Source: Alphaproteobacteria bacterium (lineage in GTDB: Bacteria; Pseudomonadota; Alphaproteobacteria; Rhizobiales; Rhizobiaceae). From it: a stretch of DNA of 64,000 nt. The translations under genes and the position numbers were made by a program. Positions 1-11,832 of the stretch are shown here, one piece after another. The stretch's first letter is position 1, and every line of letters begins with the position of its first letter. The DNA lies in NCBI GenBank assembly GCA_016861165.1, contig BOKV01000002.1:124001-188000 (forward strand), read 5' to 3'. Below the pieces are notes generated by a model. The model ran no database searches. It worked only from the letters and a program-made list of their open reading frames with translations, and was not told the DNA's origin.

Positions 1-1
1 G

Positions 2-1027
2 CTTGCCGCCGCCGATCCGCCGGCGCCCGCCATGTCGCCCGGCCCCGCGCTCGCCGACCGGCCGTCGCCGGAGACCACCGCCGCGGTGTCGCGACAGGCG
101 CCGGCAACCCTCCACGGCGACGATGACGGCGCGGCGCTGGTCGAACTCGACGCCGACGGGTCGATCGAGCCCAGCCGGCCGCTGCCGGAAATCCGGCGCC
201 AGGAACTGGCGCTCGCGCATCTGCCCGACCCGGCGCTCATCGAGCGCGGCGCCACCGGCGTCATCCCGCGCCGGTCGGCCGACGGCCTGCGGCCGATGGA
301 CGTCTATTCGCGACCGCCGGCCACCGAAGGCAATTTCGGCGTCGCGCGCGTCGTCATCATTGTCGGCGGCATGGGCATCAGCCAGACCGGCTCGCAGGCG
401 GCCGTGCGCAACCTGCCGGGTTCGATAACGCTCGCCTTCGCTCCCTACGGCAACAGCCTGGCGCGCTGGATGCAGGAGGCGCGCAAGCACGGCCATGAAC
501 TGCTGCTGCAGCTGCCGATGGAGCCGTTCGACTACCCGGCCAACAATCCCGGCCCGCATACGCTATCGAGTCGGGTTTCGGCCGAGGAGAACCTGGCCGA
601 TCTGCACTGGGCGATGAGCCGCATCACCAACTATGTCGGCGTGATGAACTTTCTTGGCGGAAGGCTGGTGACGACGCCGTCGGCGCTGAAGCCGATCTTC
701 GAGGAACTCGCCGGACGCGGCCTGCTGTTCGTCGACGACGGCTCGGTCAAGAACTCGATGACGCGCGATGTCGCCACGGCGGCGCTGCTGCCCTATGCGC
801 AGGCCGACATCGTCATCGATGCCGACCGTTCGCGCCAGGCGATCGCCGCCCGCCTCGACGATCTCGCCAAGCAGGCGCGCCGCACCGGCCTGGCCATCGG
901 CGTCGCCAGCGCCTTCCCCGAATCGATCGAGATGATCGCCAGATTCGTCGAGCAAGCCGACAAGCTCGGCATCGAGATCACGCCGGTGTCGGCCATCGTC
1001 GCCGATCCGGAGCGGGGGCGCGGGTGA
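2..1027 (+). CDS. Divergent polysaccharide deacetylase family protein (partial at 5' side)
   Basis: The reading frame is open from the window edge, so the true start is probably upstream; the first ATG is at 32. The C-terminal two thirds match the divergent polysaccharide deacetylase (YibQ/DUF610) family: a beta strand ending GGMGIS near residue 113 counted from that ATG, then the FAPYG and [12 protein letters not shown] blocks at about 136-169. Family members are membrane-anchored or periplasmic NodB-fold proteins; substrate and activity are poorly defined. The region before residue 100 is low-complexity and rich in Pro, Ala and Arg, as expected for a linker after an N-terminal anchor that would lie outside the window. 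The stop overlaps the GTG start of rppH by four bases, so the two genes are probably co-translated. Confidence 0.85.
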   Translation, partial: LAAADPPAPAMSPGPALADRPSPETTAAVSRQAPATLHGDDDGAALVELDADGSIEPSRPLPEIRRQELALAHLPDPALIERGATGVIPRRSADGLRPMDVYSRPPATEGNFGVARVVIIVGGMGISQTGSQAAVRNLPGSITLAFAPYGNSLARWMQEARKHGHELLLQLPMEPFDYPANNPGPHTLSSRVSAEENLADLHWAMSRITNYVGVMNFLGGRLVTTPSALKPIFEELAGRGLLFVDDGSVKNSMTRDVATAALLPYAQADIVIDADRSRQAIAARLDDLAKQARRTGLAIGVASAFPESIEMIARFVEQADKLGIEITPVSAIVADPERGRG

Positions 1028-1545
1028 CCGGCGCCGGGATACCCAGGGCGGCCGACCTGCCCTACCGGCCCTGCGTCGGCGTCATGGTGCTCAACCGCGA
1101 CGGCCGGGTCTGGGTCGGTCGGCGCAAGGTTGGGCCCGGTGACGAGCTGAGCGGCTCGGCGCAGCTCTGGCAGATGCCGCAGGGCGGCATCGACCTGGGC
1201 GAACGGGCCGAGCCCGCGGCGCGGCGCGAACTGTGGGAGGAGACCGGCATCCGCTCGGTGTCGCTGCTCGCCGAGACGGCCGGCTGGATCCGCTACGACC
1301 TGCCCGACCACCTCGTCGGCGTGGCGCTCAAGGGGCGCTATCGCGGCCAGGAGCAGAAATGGTTCGCCTACCGCTTCGAGGGCGAGGAAAGCGAGATCGC
1401 CATCAACCCGCCGCCCGGCGGCCATGAGGCCGAATTCGAGGCCTGGGCGTGGAAGCCGATGGCGGCGCTGCCGCAACTGATCGTGCCATTCAAGCGCCGC
1501 GTCTATGAGGAGGTGGTCGCCGCCTTCCGGCATCTGGCCGGCTGA
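1024..1545 (+). CDS. rppH: RNA pyrophosphohydrolase (Nudix)
   Basis: Encodes 173 residues. A canonical Nudix box (G-x5-E-x7-RELWEETGI) lies at about residues 54-76, preceded by [22 protein letters not shown], the N-terminal signature of RppH/NudH (formerly IalA). The enzyme removes pyrophosphate from the 5' triphosphate end of RNA and so triggers mRNA decay; related proteins hydrolyse dinucleoside polyphosphates. The start is GTG at 1024, overlapping the stop of the upstream deacetylase gene (GTGA), the same pairing seen in many Hyphomicrobiales. Length is normal for the alphaproteobacterial form. Confidence 0.93.
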   Translation: MTGAGIPRAADLPYRPCVGVMVLNRDGRVWVGRRKVGPGDELSGSAQLWQMPQGGIDLGERAEPAARRELWEETGIRSVSLLAETAGWIRYDLPDHLVGVALKGRYRGQEQKWFAYRFEGEESEIAINPPPGGHEAEFEAWAWKPMAALPQLIVPFKRRVYEEVVAAFRHLAG

Positions 1546-1583
1546 GGCGGCAACCGGCGGGCAGCCCCTTCACGCATACGCCT

Positions 1584-2201
1584 TCAGTTGCCCGACAGCG
1601 CCAGCCTCGCCCCGAGCGCGCCGAAGGCCGCGGCCGCCGTCGCGCGCATCCAGGCCATCAGCCGCGTGCTCTCCAGCACCTTCTGCCTGACCTGCGCCGC
1701 CAGCACGCCATAGATGATGAACACGGCCAGAGTCATCGCCATGAAGACCGCGCTCAGCGCCAGCATCTGGCCGACGACGCCCTCCCGCTCGGCGGCGATG
1801 AACTGCGGCAGGAAGGCGAGGAAGAAGATCGACAGCTTGGGGTTGAGGATGTTGACGAGGATGCCGGTCCGGATGATCCGCGCCGCGCTGGTGTTACCGG
1901 CGCGGGCGCGGAAGGTGACCGGCCCGCGATCGCGCAGCGTCTGCCAGGCCAGATAGACGAGGTAGGCGGCGCCGGCATATTTGAGCGCCTGGAACAGGAC
2001 GGCGCTCGCATGCAGGATCGCCGCCAGGCCGAGCGCCGAGGCGGCAAGGTGCGGCACGATGCCGAGCGTGCAGCCGGCCGCCGCCGCCACGCTGGCGAGC
2101 CGGCCCTGGCCGAGTCCGACGGCGACCGTGTAGACGACGCCGGTGCCGGGGACGAGGACGACGATGAGCGCGGTGATCAGGAATTCAGGCGAGACCGGCA
2201 T
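1584..2201 (-). CDS. LysE/RhtB family amino-acid exporter
   Basis: Encodes 205 residues, almost entirely hydrophobic, with about six predicted membrane segments. The N-terminal segment ends in the LysE/RhtB signature VPGTGVVYT near residues 17-25. Family members export amino acids or derivatives (lysine, homoserine, threonine); the substrate here cannot be read from sequence. It lies convergent to rppH and only 8 bp after the sucB stop on the same strand, the place where many rhizobia carry genes leading to lpdA, so it may be co-transcribed with the suc operon without a functional link. Confidence 0.87.
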   Translation of the reverse strand: MPVSPEFLITALIVVLVPGTGVVYTVAVGLGQGRLASVAAAAGCTLGIVPHLAASALGLAAILHASAVLFQALKYAGAAYLVYLAWQTLRDRGPVTFRARAGNTSAARIIRTGILVNILNPKLSIFFLAFLPQFIAAEREGVVGQMLALSAVFMAMTLAVFIIYGVLAAQVRQKVLESTRLMAWMRATAAAAFGALGARLALSGN

Positions 2202-2209
2202 GGCTGGGT

Positions 2210-3415
<1,206 letters not shown>

Positions 3416-3460
3416 GTCCGTTTCCTGTCCTGTTGTCCCGTCCGCTTGCGACGTGCCGGT

Positions 3461-6445
3461 TCAGCCGCCGAGCGCGTCTTCGAGCAATGCCTCGAGCTGG
3501 GCCTGGTGCTTCGACATCAGCCCGGTGGCGGTCGAGGCGGAAGCCGGCCGGCCGGCATAGCGCGCCCGCCGGTGTTTGGCACCGATGTGCTCGAACACCC
3601 ATTCCAGATAGGGCTCGATGAAACTCCACGAGCCCATGTTCTTGGGCTCCTCCTGGCACCACACCCATTCGGCGTTCTTGAAGCGGGAGAGCTCGGTGAT
3701 CAGCGCCTTGGCCGGGAACGGATAGAGCTGCTCGACGCGCAGGATGTAGACATCGTCGATGCCGCGTTTCTCGCGTTCGTCGTAGAGGTCGTAATAGACC
3801 TTGCCGGTGCACATGACGACCCGGCGGATGCGGGCATCCTTGACCAGCTTGATCGGCTGGTCCTTCAGATATTCCGCGTCGTCCCACAGCAGGCGGTGGA
3901 AGGTCGAATTGCCCGACAGCTCGTTGAGCGTCGACACGCAGCGCCGGTGGCGCAGCAGCGATTTCGGCGTCATCAGGATGAGCGGCTTGCGGAAGTCACG
4001 CTTCACCTGCCGGCGCAGGATGTGGAAGAAGTTGGCCGGTGTCGAGCAGTGGGCGACCTGCATGTTGTCCTCGGCGCACAGCTGCAGGAAGCGTTCGAGC
4101 CGCGCCGAGGAGTGTTCCGGCCCCTGGCCCTCATAGCCGTGCGGGAGCAGGCAGACGAGGCCGCTCATCCGCAGCCACTTGCGCTCGCCCGACGAGATGA
4201 ACTGGTCGAAGACGACCTGAGCGCCGTTGGCGAAGTCGCCGAACTGCGCCTCCCACAGGGTGAGAGCGCCCGGCCGCGCCAGCGAATAGCCGTATTCGAA
4301 GCCGAGCACCGCCTCTTCCGACAGCATCGAGTTGATCACCTCGAAGCGGGCCTGGTTTTGCGACAGGTTGGCGAGCGAAATGTAGCGTTCCTCGGTCTCC
4401 TGGTCGTAGAGGACGGCGTGGCGCTGGCTGAAGGTGCCGCGCTCGCAGTCCTGGCCGGACAGCCGGATCTTGTGGCCGTCGAGGCACAATGACCCCAAGG
4501 CCAGCGCCTCGGCCATCGCCCAGTCGATACCCTCGCCCGATTCGACCATCTGGCGGCGGTTGTCGAGAAAGCGGCGGATGGTGCGGTGGGCGTTGAAGCC
4601 GTCCGGCACGGTCGCCAGCTTGCGGCCGATTTCCTTCAGCGTCTTGACCGGCACGGCAGTGGCGCCGCGCCGCTGCTCGTCGCCGGTGTCGGCGATCTTC
4701 ATGCCGGTCCATTCGCCGTCCAGCCAGTCGGCCTTGTTGGGGCGGTAGTTCTGGCCGGCCTCGAACTCGGCCTCCAGATGGGCGCGCCAGTCGGCCCTCA
4801 TCCGGTTGACCTCGTCCTCGCCGAGCAGGCCTTCCTTGATCAGCTTGTCGGCATAGATCTGCACCGTGGTCGGATGCGAGCGGATGCGCCGGTACATGAT
4901 CGGCTGCGTGAACGCCGGCTCGTCGCCTTCGTTGTGGCCGAAGCGGCGATAGCAGAACATGTCGATGACGACCGGCTTGTAGAACAGCATGCGGAACTCG
5001 GTCGCCACCTTGGCGGCGTAGACCACCGCTTCCGGGTCGTCGCCATTGACGTGGAAGATCGGCGCCTCGATCATCTTGGCCACATCGGAAGGATAGGGCG
5101 AGGAGCGCGAGAAGGCCGGATTGGTGGTGAAACCGATCTGGTTGTTGATGATGAAATGGACGGTGCCGGCCACCCGGTGGCCGCGCAGGCCCGACAGGCC
5201 GAGGCACTCGGCCACGACACCCTGGCCGGCGAAGGCGGCATCGCCGTGCAGCAGCAGCGGCATCACCTTGGTGCGCTCGCGCAGCGGGATGATGTCGCCC
5301 TCGAACACCTTGGCGCGCAGGTCCTGCTTGGCGCGCGCCTTGCCCATCACGACCGGGTTGACGATCTCCAGATGCGACGGGTTGGCGGTCAGCGACAGGT
5401 GCACCCTGTTGCCGTCGAACTCGCGGTCGGACGAGGCGCCGAGGTGGTACTTCACGTCGCCCGACCCTTCGACGTCGTCGGGGTGGTAGGAGCCGCCCTT
5501 GAACTCGTGGAAGATGGCGCGGTGCGGCTTGCCCATCACCTGGGAGAGCACGTTGAGCCGGCCGCGATGGGCCATGCCGAACACGATCTCCTCAAGCCCC
5601 ATGGCACCGCCGCGCTTGATGATCTGTTCGAGCGCCGGAATGAGCGATTCGCCGCCATCGAGGCCGAATCGCTTGGTGCCCTTGTATTTGAGATCGATGA
5701 ACTGCTCGAAGCCTTCCGCCTCGATCAGTTTCTGCAGGATCGCCTTCTTGCCGAGGTCGGTGAAGGCGATCCCCTTGTCCGGGCCCTCGATGCGCTCCTG
5801 GATCCAGGCCTTCTCCTCGGGGTTGGAGATGTGCATGAACTCGACACCGATGGTCGAGCAATAGGTGCGCTTCAGGATGTCGATCATCTGGCGCACGGTG
5901 GCGTATTCGAGGCCGAGCACGTTGTCTATGAAGATCGGCCGGTCGTAGTCGGCCTCCGAAAAGCCATAGGCGGTGGGCGACAGCTCGTTGTAGTCCTCCT
6001 CCGGCTCGGCGAGGCCGAGCGGGTCGAGATTGGCGTGCAGGTGGCCGCGCATGCGGTAGGCGCGGATCATCATGATGGCGCGCACCGAATCGCGGGTTGC
6101 CCGGTTGACCTGCTCGGCCGAGACCTCGACCCCGGCCTTGTGCGCCTTCTCCTTGAGCCTGTCGCCGAGCGCGCGCTCGGCCGCGCCCCAGTCGCCGTCA
6201 AGCGCCGAGACCAGCTCGCCATTGGCGACGATCGGCCAGTTCTGGCGCTTCCACGACGCCCCTCGGGCGCTCCGCCGCACCTGCTCGCTGTCGTCCTTGA
6301 GCTGGGCGAAGAATGCCCGCCAGTCGGGGCTCACCGAATCGGGGTTGTCCAGGTAGCGTGCATGCAGTTCCTCGACATAGGCCGCGTTGCCGCCATAGAG
6401 AAATGAGGTCTGCTCGAACGCCTCGTTCAATGCCTGACGCGCCAT
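3461..6445 (-). CDS. sucA: 2-oxoglutarate dehydrogenase E1 component
   Basis: Encodes 994 residues, the usual length for thiamine-diphosphate E1o. It decarboxylates 2-oxoglutarate and succinylates the E2 lipoyl group. The N-terminus reads MARQALNEAFEQTSFLYGGN followed by SVSPDWRAFFAQL, a family hallmark; ThDP-domain signatures such as FGMAHRGRLNVL and VHFIINNQIGFTTNP follow. ATG 6445 was chosen because the conserved N-terminus starts there; an upstream extension would overlap sucD. The best Shine-Dalgarno (AAGGAGG) is about 23 bases upstream, with a 6-bp hairpin in between (see separate entry). The gene lies between sucD and sucB, in the standard suc operon order. Confidence 0.97.
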   Translation of the reverse strand: MARQALNEAFEQTSFLYGGNAAYVEELHARYLDNPDSVSPDWRAFFAQLKDDSEQVRRSARGASWKRQNWPIVANGELVSALDGDWGAAERALGDRLKEKAHKAGVEVSAEQVNRATRDSVRAIMMIRAYRMRGHLHANLDPLGLAEPEEDYNELSPTAYGFSEADYDRPIFIDNVLGLEYATVRQMIDILKRTYCSTIGVEFMHISNPEEKAWIQERIEGPDKGIAFTDLGKKAILQKLIEAEGFEQFIDLKYKGTKRFGLDGGESLIPALEQIIKRGGAMGLEEIVFGMAHRGRLNVLSQVMGKPHRAIFHEFKGGSYHPDDVEGSGDVKYHLGASSDREFDGNRVHLSLTANPSHLEIVNPVVMGKARAKQDLRAKVFEGDIIPLRERTKVMPLLLHGDAAFAGQGVVAECLGLSGLRGHRVAGTVHFIINNQIGFTTNPAFSRSSPYPSDVAKMIEAPIFHVNGDDPEAVVYAAKVATEFRMLFYKPVVIDMFCYRRFGHNEGDEPAFTQPIMYRRIRSHPTTVQIYADKLIKEGLLGEDEVNRMRADWRAHLEAEFEAGQNYRPNKADWLDGEWTGMKIADTGDEQRRGATAVPVKTLKEIGRKLATVPDGFNAHRTIRRFLDNRRQMVESGEGIDWAMAEALALGSLCLDGHKIRLSGQDCERGTFSQRHAVLYDQETEERYISLANLSQNQARFEVINSMLSEEAVLGFEYGYSLARPGALTLWEAQFGDFANGAQVVFDQFISSGERKWLRMSGLVCLLPHGYEGQGPEHSSARLERFLQLCAEDNMQVAHCSTPANFFHILRRQVKRDFRKPLILMTPKSLLRHRRCVSTLNELSGNSTFHRLLWDDAEYLKDQPIKLVKDARIRRVVMCTGKVYYDLYDEREKRGIDDVYILRVEQLYPFPAKALITELSRFKNAEWVWCQEEPKNMGSWSFIEPYLEWVFEHIGAKHRRARYAGRPASASTATGLMSKHQAQLEALLEDALGG

Positions 6446-6452
6446 GACTGTC

Positions 6453-6469
6453 GCGGGCCTGCCGCCCGC
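6453..6469 (-). promoter_or_regulatory. Hairpin between Shine-Dalgarno and start codon of sucA
   Basis: Read on the minus strand, GCGGGC - 5-nt loop - GCCCGC forms a perfect 6-bp GC stem between a strong AAGGAGG (about 6470-6476) and the sucA ATG at 6445. The linear SD-to-start distance is about 23 nt, too long for normal initiation; folding the stem would shorten it to a usable length. That role is inference. Confidence 0.35.
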
Positions 6470-6575
6470 CTCCTTGCTGGGGTGGTTGGCCCACCCGAAT
6501 CGCTCGTTCCGCCCGACATTTTCATGCGGCCCGTTTTGCGGCCGTCTGTCAACGCGCCGGCGCCGCCCTGGCCGG

Positions 6576-7490
6576 CTATGCCCGAACCAGGCCGAGCAGC
6601 GTTTCGCCCAGCTTGGCCGGCGACGGGGAGACGGCGATGCCGGCCGCCTCCAACGCCGCGATCTTGTCCTCGGCACCACCCTTGCCGCCGGAGATCACCG
6701 CGCCAGCGTGGCCCATGGTCCGGCCCTTTGGCGCCGTGCGCCCGGCGATGAAGCCGACGACCGGCTTGCGCCGACCCTTCTTAGCCTCGTCGGCGAGGAA
6801 CTGCGCCGCGTCCTCCTCGGCCGAGCCGCCGATCTCGCCGATCATGATGATCGACTGGGTGTCGTCATCGGCCAGGAACATCTCCAGCACGTCGATGAAC
6901 TCGGTGCCCTTGACCGGATCGCCGCCGATGCCGACGGCGGTGGACTGGCCGAGCCCGGCATTGGTGGTCTGGAAGACGGCTTCGTAGGTCAGCGTTCCCG
7001 ACCGCGACACAATGCCGACATTGCCGGGTCTGAAGATGTTGCCCGGCATGATGCCGATCTTGCACTGCTCGGGCGTCAGGATGCCGGGACAGTTGGGCCC
7101 GAGCAGGCGCGATTTCGACTTGGCGAGCCGCGCCTTGACGCGGACCATGTCGAGCACCGGAATGCCCTCGGTGATGCAGACGATGAACGGAATTCCGGCC
7201 TCGATCGCCTCGACGATCGCCTCGGCCGCGCCGGCCGGCGGCACATAGACGACCGAGGCGTTGGCCCCGGTCTTCTCCCTGCCTTCGGCGACGGAGGCGA
7301 AGATCGGCAGTTCGGTACCCTTGGCCGGGCCGTCGCCGGCGACCCAGGTCTCACCGCCCTTGTTCGGGTGGACGCCGCCGACCATCCGCGTGCCGTAATA
7401 GGCGAGCGCCTGCTCGGTATGGAAGGTGCCGGTCTTGCCGGTCAGACCCTGGACGAGGACCTTCGTGTCATTGTTGACGAGGATGGACAT
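6576..7490 (-). CDS. sucD: Succinyl-CoA ligase (ADP-forming) subunit alpha
   Basis: Encodes 304 residues. The N-terminal CoA-binding Rossmann domain starts [20 protein letters not shown], and the phosphorylated active-site His is in [13 protein letters not shown] at about residue 261. It catalyses succinyl-CoA + ADP + Pi <-> succinate + ATP + CoA together with SucC. ATG 7490 was chosen because family members start at this SILVN block; GGGAG and AGG lie within 20 bases upstream. Unusually, sucC is not directly upstream: two small unrelated genes occupy the 0.74 kb between them. Confidence 0.96.
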   Translation of the reverse strand: MSILVNNDTKVLVQGLTGKTGTFHTEQALAYYGTRMVGGVHPNKGGETWVAGDGPAKGTELPIFASVAEGREKTGANASVVYVPPAGAAEAIVEAIEAGIPFIVCITEGIPVLDMVRVKARLAKSKSRLLGPNCPGILTPEQCKIGIMPGNIFRPGNVGIVSRSGTLTYEAVFQTTNAGLGQSTAVGIGGDPVKGTEFIDVLEMFLADDDTQSIIMIGEIGGSAEEDAAQFLADEAKKGRRKPVVGFIAGRTAPKGRTMGHAGAVISGGKGGAEDKIAALEAAGIAVSPSPAKLGETLLGLVRA

Positions 7491-7527
7491 ATTGTTGCCT
7501 GCAACTCCCGATGGCTGGCGACCGGTT

Positions 7528-7803
7528 TCAGGTTGAGCCGTTCCCGGCCCGACGCTTCTCAATTTCGATCACATCGCGTTCGACGCGTGCGGCTGCCTCG
7601 GCAGCGACCGGATCAAACGCGATGGGGCCGTCGCGATAGAGTCCGCGCCGGCTGCTTCGTCCGATCAGTTCGGGATAGTCGATACTGAGCCAATCCTCGA
7701 TATAGGCCAAGGCAAGGGCTTCGGGCGAAATCCCGCGCTTGTCGGCGCATGTCTGCAACCGCAACAAGAGCTTGTCTGACAGATGAACGGTTAACTCCAT
7801 CAC
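7528..7803 (-). CDS. Small protein with antitoxin-like N-terminus, unknown function
   Basis: Encodes 91 residues. The N-terminal part ([20 protein letters not shown]... [12 protein letters not shown]) has a short beta strand followed by two helices, the pattern of ribbon-helix-helix DNA-binding or antitoxin proteins, but I cannot name a family. The C-terminal half is charged ([17 protein letters not shown]). The start overlaps the stop of the preceding 137-codon gene by four bases (ATGA), so the pair is translationally coupled. It sits between sucC and sucD, which are normally adjacent. A toxin-antitoxin or other accessory module is possible but unproven. Confidence 0.6.
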   Translation of the reverse strand: MMELTVHLSDKLLLRLQTCADKRGISPEALALAYIEDWLSIDYPELIGRSSRRGLYRDGPIAFDPVAAEAAARVERDVIEIEKRRAGNGST

Positions 7804-8213
7804 CCCGCCTCCCGGTTGGACGGCAAAAACGTTTCAGCGCGAAAGTGGCCTGTCCGGGGCTCGAAGGCGGTAATCTTCCAACGATAGCCTTTTCGCCGCT
7901 CGGGGAGCCAGGGAAACGCATCGTCAACGCCTTCACCCGGCTTCCCGCGCACAACGACAACATCGACGTTCCCGTCGAACTCCCCAATGGCGCGTTCGAT
8001 GTGTTCTATCCTCTTCCTGTTGCCGGCCGCGCCTCCCCATCTTTCAATTGGGCCGCCATGGGCTCGGGTGTCCAACCAGGGTTGGCCTGCCTTCCAGGAC
8101 ATTTGCGACTGCCAGATTGTGATGCAGATTCCATCTTCCTTTTCAGCCGTCCAGTCCTGTCGAGGCGACGAAAGCTGATATCCTAGACGCGCGAAAGCCT
8201 CCGAGTACCGCAC
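7800..8213 (-). CDS. Hypothetical protein inserted between sucC and sucD
   Basis: Encodes 137 residues from a GTG start (8213), 13 bp after the sucC stop. The sequence is soluble, with many aromatic and charged residues ([40 protein letters not shown], and a C-terminal [20 protein letters not shown] block). I recognise no catalytic motif. It looks like a genuine protein: codon use is normal for the region and it overlaps the next small gene. Base composition is somewhat less GC-rich than in the flanking suc genes. Together with the 91-residue protein it forms a two-gene insert in the suc operon. Effector or toxin is one option; function is unknown. Confidence 0.6.
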   Translation of the reverse strand: MRYSEAFARLGYQLSSPRQDWTAEKEDGICITIWQSQMSWKAGQPWLDTRAHGGPIERWGGAAGNRKRIEHIERAIGEFDGNVDVVVVRGKPGEGVDDAFPWLPERRKGYRWKITAFEPRTGHFRAETFLPSNREAG

Positions 8214-8226
8214 GGCTCCCGCACCC

Positions 8227-9420
8227 CTATCCCTTCACCGCCTTGACGATCTTCTGCGCCGCGTCGTCGAGGTCGTCGGCGGCGATGACGTTGAGGCCGC
8301 TGTCGTTGAGGATCTGCTTGCCCTTGTCGACATTCGTGCCTTCCAGCCGCACCACCAGCGGCACCTTGAGCCCCACCTCCTTGACGGCCGCGATGACGCC
8401 CTCGGCGATGATGTCACAGCGCATGATGCCGCCGAAGATGTTGATGAGGATGCCTTTGACGTTGGGGTCGGCGGTGATGATCTTGAAGGCCGCCGTCACC
8501 TTCTCCTTCGAGGCGCCGCCGCCGACATCGAGGAAGTTGGCGGGCTCCGCCCCGTAGAGCTTGATGATGTCCATGGTCGCCATGGCGAGCCCGGCGCCAT
8601 TGACCATGCAGCCGATATTGCCATCGAGCGCGACATAGGCCAGATCGTGCCTGGAGGCCTCGATCTCCTTGGGGTCTTCCTCCGTCACGTCGCGCAGGGC
8701 CAGGATGTCGGGGTGGCGGAAGAGCGCGTTGTTGTCGAACGACACCTTGGCGTCGAGCAGGCGCAGGTGGCCGTCCTTCATGACGATCAGCGGGTTGACC
8801 TCCAGCAGGCTCATGTCCTTGTCAACGAAGGCCTGGTAGAGCAGCGGGAACAGCGTCTGGCCGTCCTTCTTGGCCGCGCCCTTGAGCCCCAGCGCATCGC
8901 ACAGCTTGTTGGCGTCGGTCCTGGTCACCCCCTTTGCCGGGTCGATCGCCAGGGTCAGTATCTTGTCGGGCGCCTCGGCGGCAACCGTCTCGATGTCCAT
9001 GCCGCCCTCGGTCGAGGCGACGAAGGCGACGCGGCCGCTCGACCGGTCGACCAGCAGCGACAGATAGAGCTCGCGCTCGATGTCGGCGCCGTCCTCGATA
9101 TAGAGCCGGTTGACGCGCTTGCCGGCCGGCCCCGTCTGCTTGGTCACCAATGTCTTGCCCAGCATTTCGCGCGCGTTGGCGACCACCTCCTCGACCGAGC
9201 GCGCCAGCCGCACGCCACCTTTGGCGTCCTCGCCAAGCTCCTTGAAGCGGCCCTTGCCGCGGCCGCCGGCATGGATCTGGCTCTTGACCACGTAGAGCGG
9301 TCCGGGCAGCTTTTCGGCCCATTCGCGCGCCTGCTCGACCGAATAGACGGCAACGCCGCGGGCCACCGGCGCGCCGTAGGAGTGCAGCAGGCGCTTGGCC
9401 TGGTACTCGTGGATGTTCAT
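8227..9420 (-). CDS. sucC: Succinyl-CoA ligase (ADP-forming) subunit beta
   Basis: Encodes 397 residues, the normal SucC length. It begins [12 protein letters not shown], the invariant SucC N-terminus, continues with an ATP-grasp domain ([18 protein letters not shown]) and ends with the CoA-ligase flavodoxin-like domain carrying [14 protein letters not shown] and VVRLEGTNV. It pairs with SucD in the substrate-level phosphorylation step of the TCA cycle. It follows mdh by 55 bp on the minus strand. Its partner sucD is displaced by the two-gene insert downstream. Confidence 0.97.
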   Translation of the reverse strand: MNIHEYQAKRLLHSYGAPVARGVAVYSVEQAREWAEKLPGPLYVVKSQIHAGGRGKGRFKELGEDAKGGVRLARSVEEVVANAREMLGKTLVTKQTGPAGKRVNRLYIEDGADIERELYLSLLVDRSSGRVAFVASTEGGMDIETVAAEAPDKILTLAIDPAKGVTRTDANKLCDALGLKGAAKKDGQTLFPLLYQAFVDKDMSLLEVNPLIVMKDGHLRLLDAKVSFDNNALFRHPDILALRDVTEEDPKEIEASRHDLAYVALDGNIGCMVNGAGLAMATMDIIKLYGAEPANFLDVGGGASKEKVTAAFKIITADPNVKGILINIFGGIMRCDIIAEGVIAAVKEVGLKVPLVVRLEGTNVDKGKQILNDSGLNVIAADDLDDAAQKIVKAVKG

Positions 9421-9475
9421 GCCCGTCCCCCTGCTCGCGCCCGCTCGCGGGCCGTTCCCGTCTTTCCCGCCACGC

Positions 9476-10507
<1,032 letters not shown>

Positions 10508-10629
10508 TCAGGCTTTAGCCAAAAATGCCTGCCCGCACAAGCAGCCCGTCATTTTTTGCGTGATTTTTCAAACGGTTAAATTGAAATGCAGTTACGTAAA
10601 AGTAAGAATTCGGCGAGGACGGTTGTATT

Positions 10630-11796
10630 TCAACGGCTTGCGCTCGCCGCCCAACGGCTGCCCGGCCGCCTCTCGTAGTCGGGCGACTGCATCTCGATCA
10701 GCCGCGAGGCGGTGCGCTGGAACTCGAACACCTCGACGCCGCTGCCGGCCTGGTAGAGCGCATGCGGGTTGGCGGCCGCCGAGATGACCGTGCGGGTGCC
10801 GCTGTCGTAGAGCGTGTCGATGAGCAGGATGAAGCGCTTGGCGGCGTTGCGCATCGACAGATCCATCATCGGCACGCCCTCGATGAAGACGCGGTCGAAG
10901 CGGGCGGCGATGGCGAGATAGTCCTCGGCCGAGCGGGCCTCTTCGCACAGTTCGGCGAAGGTGAACCAGGCGGCGGCGCCGGCGGCGCGGCGGACCGGCA
11001 GCTGGCGCCCCTTTAGCTCGATCGCGGTCGCCGTCACCTCATGCCCGTCGGTCAGGTTGCGCCAGAGCGCTTCCATGGCGCGCGCGTGCCGGTCGTTGAG
11101 CGGCGACAGATAGGCGCGCCCGCCCGCCATCTTTTCGAGCCGGTAGTCGGTGCGCGCGTCGAGTTCGAACAGGTCGAGGCGCCGCTTGAGCATGTCGACG
11201 AACGGCAGGAAAAGCTGGCGGTTGAGACCGTCGCGATAGAGTTCGTCCGGCGCCACGTTGGAAGTGGCGATGACCGTCACCCGCTCCTCGAACAGGACCG
11301 AGAACAGCCGTCCCAGCACCATGGCGTCGGCGATGTCGTTGACGGCGAATTCGTCGAAGCACAAGAGCCGCGCCCGGCGGGCAAGGTCGCGGCCGACCGG
11401 CGGGATCGGGTCGGTCTCGCGTGACCGGCCCTCGGCAAAAGCGCGGCGCTGGCGGTGGATGCGCTCATGCGCGTCGGCCATGAAGGCGTTGAAGTGGACC
11501 CGTCGCTTGCGTTCCCACGGCACCAGCGCGAAGAACAGGTCCATCAGCATCGACTTGCCGCGCCCGACGGCGCCGTGGATGTAGAGGCCGCGCACGGGCT
11601 CGGTGCCGCGCTTGCGGCCGAAAAGCCAGCCAAGCGAACTCGACTTGCGCGACAGGTGGCGCTTGCGCTCCTCGTCGAGGATGGCGTCGAGCCGGGCAAC
11701 CAGCGCCCGCTGGGCGGCGTCCGCCTCGATCACGCCGGAATCGACCAACGCCTGATAGGACTCGGCTACGGTCTTGGAATGGGTCGGGTGGGTCAT
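10630..11796 (-). CDS. zapE: Cell division protein ZapE (AFG1-type ATPase)
   Basis: Encodes 388 residues. Walker A GAVGRGKS is at about residues 75-82 and the Walker B-like block LLCFDEFAVNDIADA follows; these and HVHFNAFMADAHERIH-type sequence are typical of AFG1/ZapE P-loop ATPases. ZapE is associated with Z-ring stability under stress, and mitochondrial AFG1 acts in turnover of respiratory subunits. The position just upstream of mdh is conserved in rhizobia. Length is typical. Confidence 0.92.
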   Translation of the reverse strand: MTHPTHSKTVAESYQALVDSGVIEADAAQRALVARLDAILDEERKRHLSRKSSSLGWLFGRKRGTEPVRGLYIHGAVGRGKSMLMDLFFALVPWERKRRVHFNAFMADAHERIHRQRRAFAEGRSRETDPIPPVGRDLARRARLLCFDEFAVNDIADAMVLGRLFSVLFEERVTVIATSNVAPDELYRDGLNRQLFLPFVDMLKRRLDLFELDARTDYRLEKMAGGRAYLSPLNDRHARAMEALWRNLTDGHEVTATAIELKGRQLPVRRAAGAAAWFTFAELCEEARSAEDYLAIAARFDRVFIEGVPMMDLSMRNAAKRFILLIDTLYDSGTRTVISAAANPHALYQAGSGVEVFEFQRTASRLIEMQSPDYERRPGSRWAASASR

Positions 11797-11832
11797 CGGG
11801 CGGGCGCTCGGCGCGATCGCGCCCTCCGGCCA

